Shown here piece by piece: positions 33,844-42,648 of a stretch of DNA of 64,000 nucleotides. A program made the translations under genes and the position numbers. How positions within the stretch are numbered: the stretch's first letter is position 1; each line of letters starts with the position of its first letter. The DNA is from an uncultured Acetatifactor sp. Its GTDB lineage: Bacteria; Bacillota; Clostridia; Lachnospirales; Lachnospiraceae. The DNA lies in assembly GCA_910580225.1 (NCBI GenBank), contig CAJTXE010000001.1, positions 62,001 to 126,000 of the forward strand. Reading direction: 5' to 3'. Below the pieces are notes generated by a model, which did no database searches, had not been told where the DNA came from, and worked only from the letters and a program-made list of their open reading frames with translations.

Positions 33844-36003
33844 ATGGCTGACGATTTTAATACCGAAAGCATGTTGGATATGTATCTGTTTGAGAACGGC
33901 CAGCTGCTTGAACAGCTTCAGGAGACAGTTTTGGAACAGAAGGATGCGGAGTGCTTTGACGAAGACAGCATCAACGAAATCTTCCGGACCATGCATACCA
34001 TTAAAGGGTCTTCGGGCATCATGATGTTCGACAATATAACCGCTGTATCCCATAAACTGGAAGATGTCTTCTATTACCTGAGAGAATCGCATCCCGACAA
34101 TGTTCCTCATGTGGAACTGGTGGAACATGTGCTGGAAGTAGAGGATTTCATCTCCAACGAGATGGAAAAGATCCGAAGCGGTGACCCCGTTGACGGTGAT
34201 GCCACCAATATTATTGCAGACCTGGACAAATTTTTGAATATGATCAAAAACGGAGGTGTACCGGCGGAGGGAAACGCACCGCCTGAGAATGTGCATGAGG
34301 AGCCGAAGCACTTCTACATAGCGCCGGTGGCTACCAGTGCCAGCCGTTTTTACAAGATATTTATCACATTTTTTCCAGAGACAGAGATGGCGAATGTCCA
34401 TGCGTACAAGACCGTATATGCGCTGAAGGAGATCGCAGAAGACATCCTGTATTCTCCGGAGGATATCCTCACGGACGAGAAGAGCGGGGAGGCAATTATT
34501 AAGGACGGCTTCCGCATTCTGCTGCAGGCACAGTGTACCGAACAGGAAGTGCGGGATCTGATCGGCGTGGGATATGACATTGAGAAGGTTGAGGTCTATG
34601 AGTGTGATGCAAATCAGTTCCTGTTAGGCTTTGAATTCGGTGATTCTGAGCCGGCGCCCCAGATTGATTTGGAATCCAGTGTGGAAGTTATCGAGGCAAA
34701 GCAGGAGGAGACGCAGAAGGCGGCTGAAGAGGAGAAAAAGCCTGAAAAGCCTCAGATCGTACCGGGTGATTTCGTCATTCAGTCCAAAGAACCCGGAAAG
34801 CAGAAGAAACTGGCAAAGGATAAACCCAAAGGTGAGAAGGCTTCCTTTATCAGCGTGAATGTGAGCAAAATGGACCAGCTGATGGATCTGATTGGGGAAC
34901 TTGTCATTTCCGAATCCGTGGTACTGCAGAATTCGGATCTGAAAGTGCCTGGGCTGAATCTTGACAACTTTAATAAAGCGGCGGCACAGCTGGCTACCAT
35001 TTCCACGGATCTGCAGAATGTAATCATGTCCATGCGCATGGTGCCCCTGACCAATACCTTCCAGAAGATGAACCGTATCGTTTTCGATGTGTCCAGGAAG
35101 CTGGGCAAGGATATTGAGTTTGTGATGGTGGGGGATACCACGGAAGTGGATAAAAATATCATCGAACATATCTCGGATCCGCTGATGCATCTGGTGAGAA
35201 ATGCGGTGGACCATGGTATAGAGACCAATGAAGAGCGGGTCCACAGCGGCAAACTGGAGAAGGGTAAAGTGACCTTGTCCGCCAGAACCGAAGCAGGTAA
35301 GGTATGGATCTGTGTGGAGGATAACGGTCAGGGCCTTGACAGGGAAAAAATTCTGGCAAAGGCAAGGAAGCAGGGAATTCTGGAGGACAGCAAGCCGGAT
35401 GCAGCCTACACGGACAAGGAAGTATATCAGTTTATCACGCTGCCCGGTTTTTCCACCAATGAGCAGGTAACGGAATATTCCGGCCGAGGTGTGGGCATGG
35501 ATGTTGTGGTACAGAATATACAGGCTATCGGCGGAGCACTGGAAATTGAAAGCTCTCCCGGAGCCGGCAGTACCATGAGCCTGAAGATTCCCCTGACACT
35601 GGCCATTATTGACGGTATCGTCATGGAAGTGGGTACTTCGTCCTTTGTTATGGAGACAGGTGTGATCAAACAATTTATCCGCGTGAAAGAGGATATGATG
35701 GTTCATGAACCCAATGGTGATGAATTCGTCATGATCCGGGGAGAATGTTTTCCTGTGCTCCGTCTGGGTAAATGGTATGGACTGGAGGAATACCAGGAGT
35801 CTGTGGAAGACGGCGTCATGTTGATTTTGGAAGTAGAAGACAGGAAGGTCTGCCTTCTGGTTGACAAACTGGTGGGGGAACAGGAAATTGTGGTAAAACC
35901 GATTCCTTCTTATATCAAGAAGGTCAAGGGCCTGTCAGGCTGTACACAGCTCGGCGACGGCAGTATCGCCCTGATATTGGATGCCCCTGGACTTGTAGAA
36001 TAA
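33844..36003 (+). CDS. cheA: CheA chemosensory histidine kinase
   Basis: 719 residues with the full P1-P5 layout. P1 Hpt has phospho-accepting His51 in TMHTIKGSSG. P2 is a response-regulator docking domain (about 155-270). An acidic/basic linker, P3 dimerisation (MDQLMDLIGELVISES), P4 ATPase with HLVRNAVDHGIE, DNGQGLD and GRGVGMDVV, and a P5 CheW-like domain at the end complete it. It phosphorylates CheY and CheB when the receptor array is active. AGAAAGGAG precedes the ATG. All catalytic residues look sound. Confidence 0.95.
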   Translation: MADDFNTESMLDMYLFENGQLLEQLQETVLEQKDAECFDEDSINEIFRTMHTIKGSSGIMMFDNITAVSHKLEDVFYYLRESHPDNVPHVELVEHVLEVEDFISNEMEKIRSGDPVDGDATNIIADLDKFLNMIKNGGVPAEGNAPPENVHEEPKHFYIAPVATSASRFYKIFITFFPETEMANVHAYKTVYALKEIAEDILYSPEDILTDEKSGEAIIKDGFRILLQAQCTEQEVRDLIGVGYDIEKVEVYECDANQFLLGFEFGDSEPAPQIDLESSVEVIEAKQEETQKAAEEEKKPEKPQIVPGDFVIQSKEPGKQKKLAKDKPKGEKASFISVNVSKMDQLMDLIGELVISESVVLQNSDLKVPGLNLDNFNKAAAQLATISTDLQNVIMSMRMVPLTNTFQKMNRIVFDVSRKLGKDIEFVMVGDTTEVDKNIIEHISDPLMHLVRNAVDHGIETNEERVHSGKLEKGKVTLSARTEAGKVWICVEDNGQGLDREKILAKARKQGILEDSKPDAAYTDKEVYQFITLPGFSTNEQVTEYSGRGVGMDVVVQNIQAIGGALEIESSPGAGSTMSLKIPLTLAIIDGIVMEVGTSSFVMETGVIKQFIRVKEDMMVHEPNGDEFVMIRGECFPVLRLGKWYGLEEYQESVEDGVMLILEVEDRKVCLLVDKLVGEQEIVVKPIPSYIKKVKGLSGCTQLGDGSIALILDAPGLVE

Positions 36004-36028
36004 ATGAAAGGAAAGGACCGGTAAGCTT

Positions 36029-36562
36029 ATGGATGAGACGAACAGATTGTTAGGATTACAGGATGAAGCGGTCGGCGAGGACAGCGGCGATACACAGAAG
36101 GGCAAGTATATGATATTCAAATCCGGAAATGAGTATTTCGGCCTTGAGATCCAGTATGTGCAGCAGATTATTCAGTATCAGAAGGTAACCAAGATTCCTG
36201 AGACCGAGGATTACATCAAGGGACTGATTAATCTGCGGGGCAGGATTATTCCGGTGGTGGATGTACGACTGCGGTTCAGACAGGGAGTCTGCGAATACAA
36301 TGACAAGACATGTATTCTTGTCATCAATGTGAAGTCCACTACAGTGGGACTGATCGTGGAACAGATTGCCGAGGTTGCCGAGATCAGGGAGGAGAATATT
36401 CTGCCTCCGCCTACCATTGGACGCGCGGAAAAGGCACATCATAAATATGTCTATGGCATTGGTAAAGTTGGAAATACGGTAAAGCTGCTGTTGGATCCGG
36501 AGAAGCTGCTGTATGATGATGATCCTGCAGATTCGGAACAGGGAAAAAAGAGTGAAGAATGA
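36029..36562 (+). CDS. cheW: CheW coupling protein
   Basis: 177 residues. CheW links receptors to CheA in the membrane array. After an acidic tail, the SH3-like fold shows MIFKSGNEYFGLEIQYVQQI and INLRGRIIPVVDVRLRF, the hallmark CheW motif. A short acidic C-terminus follows. AAAGGACCGG lies before the ATG. It is 25 bases after cheA and 13 before the receptor gene. Confidence 0.94.
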   Translation: MDETNRLLGLQDEAVGEDSGDTQKGKYMIFKSGNEYFGLEIQYVQQIIQYQKVTKIPETEDYIKGLINLRGRIIPVVDVRLRFRQGVCEYNDKTCILVINVKSTTVGLIVEQIAEVAEIREENILPPPTIGRAEKAHHKYVYGIGKVGNTVKLLLDPEKLLYDDDPADSEQGKKSEE

Positions 36563-36575
36563 GAGGTAGGAAATA

Positions 36576-37925
36576 ATGAAAAATATGAAAATAAAAACAA
36601 GATTGATCGGGGGATTCTGTATTCCGATTTTGTTGACAACAATTAATGTGATATTCGGCATTATGTCAATGCGCAGAATCACCCATGCAGATGAAGCGGC
36701 AAGGGATCTTGCAGCCCAGAATTCCATGATTTTTTCCATTGGTGCACTGGTGGTATCCATTGCGATCACCCTGTTCGTTGCGTTTGATTTGATTAAGACG
36801 ATTGAGAAGTCGCTGGTGCTGCTCTCCAATGCGGCGAAGGATATTGCTCAGGGACGTGTTGATGTGCATTTGGAGAAATATAACAATGACGAGTTCGGCG
36901 ATCTGGTGGATGAATACACCAAGGTGGTGGACAATATCAAGTATCAGGCAAAGATTGCAGAAGAGGTATCAAACGGTAATCTGACTGTGACGGTAAATCC
37001 CAAATCTACCGAGGACGTATTGGGACATTCCCTGAAAAAGCTGGTGGAGGATAACCATAATGCTCTGAGCAATATCAGCGATGCGGGTTCCCAGGTGACT
37101 GTCAGCTCCTCCCAGGTAGCCAGCGCCAGCCAGGCATTGGCACAGGGGTCTACAGAGCAGGCCAGCGCGATTCAGGAGATCACGGCTTCTATTGATGAGA
37201 TTGCAGAGAAAACAAGACAGAATGCAGAGCAGGCGAATTCTGCCGCAAGCCTGGTGGTTCGCGCCATCAGCGATGTAAAACGCGGAAACGTACAGATGCA
37301 GAACATGGTATCTGCTATGGGAGATATCAACAAAGCTTCAGAGAGTATTTCCAAGATCATCAAGACCATCGAGGACATTGCGTTCCAGACCAATATTCTG
37401 GCCTTGAATGCTGCCGTTGAGGCTGCAAGGGCAGGAGAAGCGGGAAAAGGATTTGCAGTGGTGGCCGAGGAAGTGAGAAGTCTGGCAGCCAAGAGTGCTG
37501 AGGCGGCAAGCGAGACATCTGCACTCATTGAAGATTCTATTGATAAAGTAAATGCAGGTTCCAAAATTGCGGATGAAACTGCCAAGGCGATGGAAGAGAT
37601 CACCAAAGTAGTACAGGAGAGCGAGCATATCATCAACGGCATTGCGGAATCCTCAAACTATCAGGCAACAGCTGTAGCGCAGATCGAGCAGGCGATTTCA
37701 CAGGTGTCTCAGGTGGTACAGACCAACTCTGCTACCAGTGAGGAATGTGCGGCTGCCAGTGAAGAACTGTCCAATCAGGCGTCAAGAATGCGTGAGATGC
37801 TGTCTATTTATAATCTGGGCAATGGTCAGGGACTGGTATCCAGAGGGAGCGCAGGCTACAGCCCGGCTGTTTCCAATGCCAATGAACAGGTGATTTCCCT
37901 GGGAGACGGTTTCGGAAAGTACTGA
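36576..37925 (+). CDS. Methyl-accepting chemotaxis protein without a sensor ectodomain
   Basis: 449 residues. Two membrane spans (about 10-31 and 50-72) are joined by only about 18 residues, so there is no room for an extracellular ligand domain. A HAMP domain (about 73-125) leads to the long signalling helices; the conserved tip reads IAFQTNILALNAAVEAARAG followed by GKGFAVVAEEVRSLA. No C-terminal CheR/CheB tether pentapeptide is seen. It must sense through the membrane, HAMP, a partner protein or the cytoplasm. It is the only receptor in the cluster, so it is the likely dedicated input. Confidence 0.93.
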   Translation: MKNMKIKTRLIGGFCIPILLTTINVIFGIMSMRRITHADEAARDLAAQNSMIFSIGALVVSIAITLFVAFDLIKTIEKSLVLLSNAAKDIAQGRVDVHLEKYNNDEFGDLVDEYTKVVDNIKYQAKIAEEVSNGNLTVTVNPKSTEDVLGHSLKKLVEDNHNALSNISDAGSQVTVSSSQVASASQALAQGSTEQASAIQEITASIDEIAEKTRQNAEQANSAASLVVRAISDVKRGNVQMQNMVSAMGDINKASESISKIIKTIEDIAFQTNILALNAAVEAARAGEAGKGFAVVAEEVRSLAAKSAEAASETSALIEDSIDKVNAGSKIADETAKAMEEITKVVQESEHIINGIAESSNYQATAVAQIEQAISQVSQVVQTNSATSEECAAASEELSNQASRMREMLSIYNLGNGQGLVSRGSAGYSPAVSNANEQVISLGDGFGKY

Positions 37926-38000
37926 TGGAAACCGGAGGTGCAGGAGCATGATTTCTGTATTGCTTTGAGGGAGAGCCAAAAGGAAAAGAGGTGTAGCGGA

Positions 38001-38357
38001 ATGAATTTGCTGGATGAACTGAGAGCTTTGGGCGTGGATGTGGATGACGGACTGAAGCGTATTATGGGAAACGAAAAATTATATATAAAGCTGTTGGGAT
38101 CTTTTGTCAAAATGATTAAGGCCCAGGAGGTGGACCCTGAATTCGATGCTGCCAACTGCACAGAGGTCATCGAGAAGGTGCATGCGGTCAAGGGAACTGC
38201 CGGGAACCTCTCATTGACACCGATTTTTACAGCTTACAGTGAGATGCTGGGACTGCTGCGCGGAGGACAGCCGGAAGAAGCAAGAGAGATTCTGAGAAAA
38301 GTACTTCCTGCACAGAACGCTATCGTTGCATGTATTGAGAAGAATATGAATCAGTAA
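38001..38357 (+). CDS. Histidine phosphotransfer (Hpt) protein
   Basis: 118 residues, all helical. His61 in EKVHAVKGTAGNLS is the phospho-acceptor. Hpt proteins shuttle phosphate between receivers, for example from a hybrid kinase to a response regulator. As the last gene of the chemosensory run it may connect the array or the PAS kinase to the REC-HD proteins; the large hybrid kinase at 1877 is another possible donor. ATG at 38001 follows AGAGG; the frame is open from 37938 without a ribosome site. Confidence 0.88.
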   Translation: MNLLDELRALGVDVDDGLKRIMGNEKLYIKLLGSFVKMIKAQEVDPEFDAANCTEVIEKVHAVKGTAGNLSLTPIFTAYSEMLGLLRGGQPEEAREILRKVLPAQNAIVACIEKNMNQ

Positions 38358-38402
38358 AGCAGACGAAAATGATAAGGCATCTCAGGAAGAGAAAAGAATC
38401 GC

Positions 38403-38440
38403 GGCGCGGTGGGAATTATTCCTGCAGCGCCCGTTTTGTC
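38403..38440 (+). terminator. Terminator of the chemosensory operon
   Basis: GGCGC (38403-38407) and GCGCC (38427-38431) close a stem with an inner GGGAA/TTCC pairing, followed by CGTTTTG. Confidence 0.6.
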
Positions 38441-38528
38441 CTGAAATATTGAGGGAATACTTATAAAAGACAGGACAGTGAAAGAATGTTTGCAGAAAAA
38501 ATAAATCAAACTGGAGCGAGGAACAAAT

Positions 38529-40664
38529 ATGGATTTTGTGGACCATAGACCACAGAGAGGGATTAAATTACAACCTCTGGATGAAATAGACGGCTTTCAG
38601 GTTCGTCCGGGATTTTACAATAGAGATGGTGCGGCAGCGGCGTCGAACGGAGTCAGTTTCACACTTCATTCTCATGGCGCCACGAGCTGTACACTGCTCC
38701 TGTTTCATCCCCAGGAGACGGAACCTTATGCAAAATTAAAATTTCCGGAATCTTATCATATCGGAAATACGTATTCCATGCTGGTATTCGGACTGAAGAT
38801 TGAGGAGTTTGAATATGCATTTCAGCTGGACGGGCCTTATGACAAGGGAAGGGGATTGCTTTTTAATAAGGATAATATTTTGCTGGATCCTTATGCAAAG
38901 GCAGTGACCGGACAGCGGAATTGGGGAGACAGGCCTGAAGACGGAGAAGATTTTGTATATCATGCACGCGTAGTGGAAAACAATTTCGACTGGGGAAATA
39001 TCAGGCAGCTGGAGATTCCGTTGGAGGATTTGGTTATTTATGAGATGCATGTGAGAGGTTTTACGAAAGATCCATCATCCGGGGTGACTGCCAGGGGGAC
39101 CTATGAGGGTTTGCGGCAAAAGATTCCCTATCTAAAAGATTTGGGAATCAATGCGGTGGAACTGATGCCGATTTTTGAATTTGATGAGATGGAAAATGCC
39201 AGAATTGTGGATGGGGTTCAGCTTTATAATTACTGGGGATATAATACAGTATGCTTTTTCGCCCCGAATACAGGCTATTCTTCCGTGGTGGAGCACAACC
39301 ATGAGGGGGACGAACTGAAGCAGTTGATATATGAATTGAAAGAAAACGGAATTGAAGTTATTCTGGATGTGGTATTTAACCATACCGCGGAGGGGAATGA
39401 GGATGGCCCCAATTTCTCCTTTAAGGGAATTGACAATAATATATATTATATTCTGACTCCGGACGGACATTATTATAATTTCAGCGGCTGCGGAAATGCA
39501 TTGAACTGCAATCATCCTATGACACGGAGATTTATTATCGACTGTCTGAGGTACTGGGTGACAGAATATCGGGTAGATGGATTCCGTTTCGATCTTGCAT
39601 CTATTCTGGCAAGGGACCAGAACGGGGAACCAATGGCAAATCCGCCGATTTTACAGGAAATCGCCTATGATTCCATTTTGGGGAAGGTGAAACTTATCGC
39701 TGAAGCATGGGATGCAGCGGGACTTTATCAGGTGGGACATTTTCCGGCATACAACAGATGGTCTGAATGGAATGGAAAGTACAGAGATGATCTGCGGCGT
39801 TTCCTGAAAGGAGACGAGGGAATGGCAGGGGCAGCTATTACCAGGATAACAGGTTCCCGAGATATGTATGATTCGCTGAAAAGAGGGCAGAGCGCATCGG
39901 TTAATTTCCTCACCTGTCACGACGGATTTACGCTGTATGATCTCTACTCTTATAACAGCAAACACAATGAAAACAACGGCTGGAACAATACAGACGGTGA
40001 CAATAACGGCAACAGCTGGAACTGCGGTGTGGAAGGGGAAACGGACAATGCGGAAATAGAAAAGCTTCGCCGCCGCATGGTGAAAAATGCATTTGTGACT
40101 CTGATGTGCAGCAGGGGACCGGCTATGTTTTATGCAGGGGACGAATTCTGTAATACACAGTTCGGAAATAATAATGCCTACTGTCAGGACAACAGGATTT
40201 CCTGGCTGGACTGGGACAGGTTGGAGGAATACAGGGAAATACACGACTTTTTCCGATATATGATTGCTTTTCGTAAGAAACACACCATTTTGAGAATGTC
40301 CACAAAGGAAGCGGCCTGTGGTTTTCCGGACATCAGTATTCATAACGACTATCCATGGAATGCCCGTACCAATTACTCCAGCAGACTGATCGGTGTTATG
40401 TATGCAGGAAGAAATATGGAAGATACAGGAGATGATGTTGTTTTCTATGGGATGAATGCTTATTGGAATCCATTGGAAATACAACTTCCCAGCCTTCCGG
40501 AGAATATGAAATGGAAGGTCTGTGTGAATACATTTGTGGAATACGCGGACGGGAAGGACATTGAGGCAGAAACGGAATTCCAGTTTGGAAGCAGACTGAG
40601 GGTGCCGCCCAGGAGTGCTGTGGTATTGGTGGCGGAGGAAGTCAGTGATGAAGTAAAACCGTAG
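38529..40664 (+). CDS. glgX: Glycogen debranching enzyme / isoamylase (GH13, GlgX-TreX type)
   Basis: 711 residues, cytoplasmic. It cleaves alpha-1,6 branches of glycogen. An N-terminal carbohydrate-binding beta domain (about 20-130) is followed by the GH13 barrel. Region I is DVVFNHTAEG, region II is GFRFDLAS with the nucleophile Asp, region III is LIAEAWDAAG with the acid Glu, and region IV is FLTCHDG with the stabilising Asp. The WNCGVEGET stretch and MFYAGDEFCN are usual for isoamylase/GlgX. GGAGCGAGG precedes the ATG. It stands alone between two terminators, with no other glycogen gene in view. Confidence 0.92.
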   Translation: MDFVDHRPQRGIKLQPLDEIDGFQVRPGFYNRDGAAAASNGVSFTLHSHGATSCTLLLFHPQETEPYAKLKFPESYHIGNTYSMLVFGLKIEEFEYAFQLDGPYDKGRGLLFNKDNILLDPYAKAVTGQRNWGDRPEDGEDFVYHARVVENNFDWGNIRQLEIPLEDLVIYEMHVRGFTKDPSSGVTARGTYEGLRQKIPYLKDLGINAVELMPIFEFDEMENARIVDGVQLYNYWGYNTVCFFAPNTGYSSVVEHNHEGDELKQLIYELKENGIEVILDVVFNHTAEGNEDGPNFSFKGIDNNIYYILTPDGHYYNFSGCGNALNCNHPMTRRFIIDCLRYWVTEYRVDGFRFDLASILARDQNGEPMANPPILQEIAYDSILGKVKLIAEAWDAAGLYQVGHFPAYNRWSEWNGKYRDDLRRFLKGDEGMAGAAITRITGSRDMYDSLKRGQSASVNFLTCHDGFTLYDLYSYNSKHNENNGWNNTDGDNNGNSWNCGVEGETDNAEIEKLRRRMVKNAFVTLMCSRGPAMFYAGDEFCNTQFGNNNAYCQDNRISWLDWDRLEEYREIHDFFRYMIAFRKKHTILRMSTKEAACGFPDISIHNDYPWNARTNYSSRLIGVMYAGRNMEDTGDDVVFYGMNAYWNPLEIQLPSLPENMKWKVCVNTFVEYADGKDIEAETEFQFGSRLRVPPRSAVVLVAEEVSDEVKP

Positions 40665-40710
40665 AAAGCAGGGATTTTTTGCTGCCTGGAACCTGCGGCA
40701 GGCTTTCTGT
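40663..40710 (+). terminator. Terminator after the debranching-enzyme gene
   Basis: AGAAAGC (40663-40669) pairs with GCTTTCT (40702-40708), enclosing an inner CTGCC/GGCAG stem. The left arm overlaps the stop codon. Confidence 0.6.
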
Positions 40711-40752
40711 ATATAATAAATGGATTGGATCAAATCATGAGGAGATTGTGAT

Positions 40753-42471
40753 ATGGATTGCAGGGAAAAGATCCTTTCCAATAATTATTATGATGTCATC
40801 ACAGAATTCCCGGTGCAGGTTCTGGATACGGATATGTTTGATCTGTGTTATTTGAATATTGATAATTTATACAATATTGTCTATATTGATAAGGCCAATA
40901 TTCCAAATACGGATGATTATGTCTATACCTATAAAGGGGTGCCCAAGCTGTATGGTCTGATGCAGGGAGAGAAAAACAGTCAGTTATTTGATCCAAACAG
41001 TCTGATCGTCAGCGGCATCACCCAGGTGCAGCGAGAGCCTCTGAACCTTACAGGGCAGGGGGCGGTAATTTGCTTTATTGATACGGGAATTGATTATACG
41101 AATGCGGCGTTTCGGGACAGTGAGGGAAACAGCCGCATTTTGGCTATCTGGGACCAGACCATACAGAGTGGGACGCCGCCGGAGGGACTGTACTACGGTA
41201 CGGAATATTCCAGGACGGAAATCAACCGGGCTCTGGAAGCGGAAGATCCTTACAGCGTGGTGCCCAGCAGAGATGAAATCGGTCACGGCAGTGCTATGGC
41301 CGGGGTGGCAGCGGGAAGTCGTCTGGGCAATGGTGTGAGCTATCTGGGGGCAGCGCCTGATGCAGATATTGTAGTGGTGAAATTAAAGCAGGCCAAGGAA
41401 TTCCTCCGGAGTTTTTATATGATACCCCCGGGGATTCCGGCCTATCAGGAGACGGACATTATGCTGGGGGTGCAGTATGCGGACCGCTTTGCCAGGCAGT
41501 TTCAGCGACCGGTGATTATCTGCCTGGGAGTTGGGACAAATTATGGAGACCATGCAGGAAGTGCACCTTTGCCCAGTTATCTGGATGCCATTGCCTCCAG
41601 GAGGAGCAGGGCCGTGGTGGTGTGCGGCGGAAACGAAGGCAATGCGGGCCACCATTATCAGGGATACATGGAGACACCCGGCAGGGCGGGAAGCACCGGA
41701 AGTGTGCCGGTGGAGGTGCGGGTGGCAGAAAATGTGGAAGGCTTCCTGATGGAATTGTGGGGAAATGTGCCGGATGTGTTTACCATATCCGTGCGATCTC
41801 CCGGTGGGGAGACCATCCCCCCGGTCCGTCTGGGCATACAGGGCAGCATTACTTACAGCTTTGTCTATGAGCGGACCAAAATTACCATAGCCGGTACGCT
41901 GGTGGAACCTGCGTCAGGGGAGGAAGTGGTGGTGCTGAGAGTGTATCTGCCCACGCCTGGCATATGGACCTTTCAGGTGGAGGCCGTGGGTGATATTCAC
42001 AACGGAAGCTTTCACATGTGGCTTCCCATCACCCAGTTTATGAACAATACAGTACAGTTTCTGGAGGCTACACCATACATTACCCTGACGGAGCCGGCCA
42101 TGGCCAAAGATGTGATCAGTGTGTCCACCTACAATGCCGCAAACAACAGCTTCTATATTGACTCTGGCAGGGGATTTACCAGAACAGGCGGGGTAAATCC
42201 GGATTTTGCTGCTCCCGGGGTCAATGTTTCCACCATCCGGGGCAGGGAGACCGGCAGTTCCCTGGCCGCTGCCATTACTGCAGGTGCAGTGGCGCAGTTT
42301 ATGCAGTGGGCAGTGGTGGAGGGGAATAACAGAGCGGTGGCAAGCAGGGAGATTAAAAATTATTTTATCAGGGGTTCTTCCAGGAGTTTTGATATGACAT
42401 TTCCTAATAGAGAATGGGGTTACGGAAAAATGAACGTAGTGGGGACGTTCGACGCGTTGATTGGGGTGTAA
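40753..42471 (+). CDS. S8 subtilisin-like serine protease (Csp-like)
   Basis: 572 residues. The catalytic triad is Asp110 (FIDTGIDYT), His178 (GHGSAMAGV) and Ser503 (TGSSLAAAI). About 180 residues are inserted between the His and Ser blocks as a beta-rich jelly-roll-like segment (nt 41690-42030). The first about 80 residues form a prodomain-like unit. There is no signal peptide. This architecture matches the Clostridial Csp group, whose best-known members activate spore-germination enzymes, but Lachnospiraceae carry many relatives of unknown role. AGGAGATTG precedes the ATG. Role in germination is only a possibility. Confidence 0.87.
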   Translation: MDCREKILSNNYYDVITEFPVQVLDTDMFDLCYLNIDNLYNIVYIDKANIPNTDDYVYTYKGVPKLYGLMQGEKNSQLFDPNSLIVSGITQVQREPLNLTGQGAVICFIDTGIDYTNAAFRDSEGNSRILAIWDQTIQSGTPPEGLYYGTEYSRTEINRALEAEDPYSVVPSRDEIGHGSAMAGVAAGSRLGNGVSYLGAAPDADIVVVKLKQAKEFLRSFYMIPPGIPAYQETDIMLGVQYADRFARQFQRPVIICLGVGTNYGDHAGSAPLPSYLDAIASRRSRAVVVCGGNEGNAGHHYQGYMETPGRAGSTGSVPVEVRVAENVEGFLMELWGNVPDVFTISVRSPGGETIPPVRLGIQGSITYSFVYERTKITIAGTLVEPASGEEVVVLRVYLPTPGIWTFQVEAVGDIHNGSFHMWLPITQFMNNTVQFLEATPYITLTEPAMAKDVISVSTYNAANNSFYIDSGRGFTRTGGVNPDFAAPGVNVSTIRGRETGSSLAAAITAGAVAQFMQWAVVEGNNRAVASREIKNYFIRGSSRSFDMTFPNREWGYGKMNVVGTFDALIGV

Positions 42472-42648
42472 AATATATGCACGGACCGGAAGAGGAGCAC
42501 AGTCTGGAGGATACAATGACTGTTTTTATGAATAAGACAGCACTGACGCAGAAGAAGATGATGTGGACCAGGAAGCCCTGGCCCGCGCTTTGAAAATTGG
42601 TATTCTCGTATTGCTTATGCCTTCTACATGGCAGTTTTCGGGATAAAG

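Noticed and set aside
42477..42593. 38-codon frame right after the S8 protease stop codon
   Set aside because: Weak ribosome site and no recognisable features; too little to call a gene.
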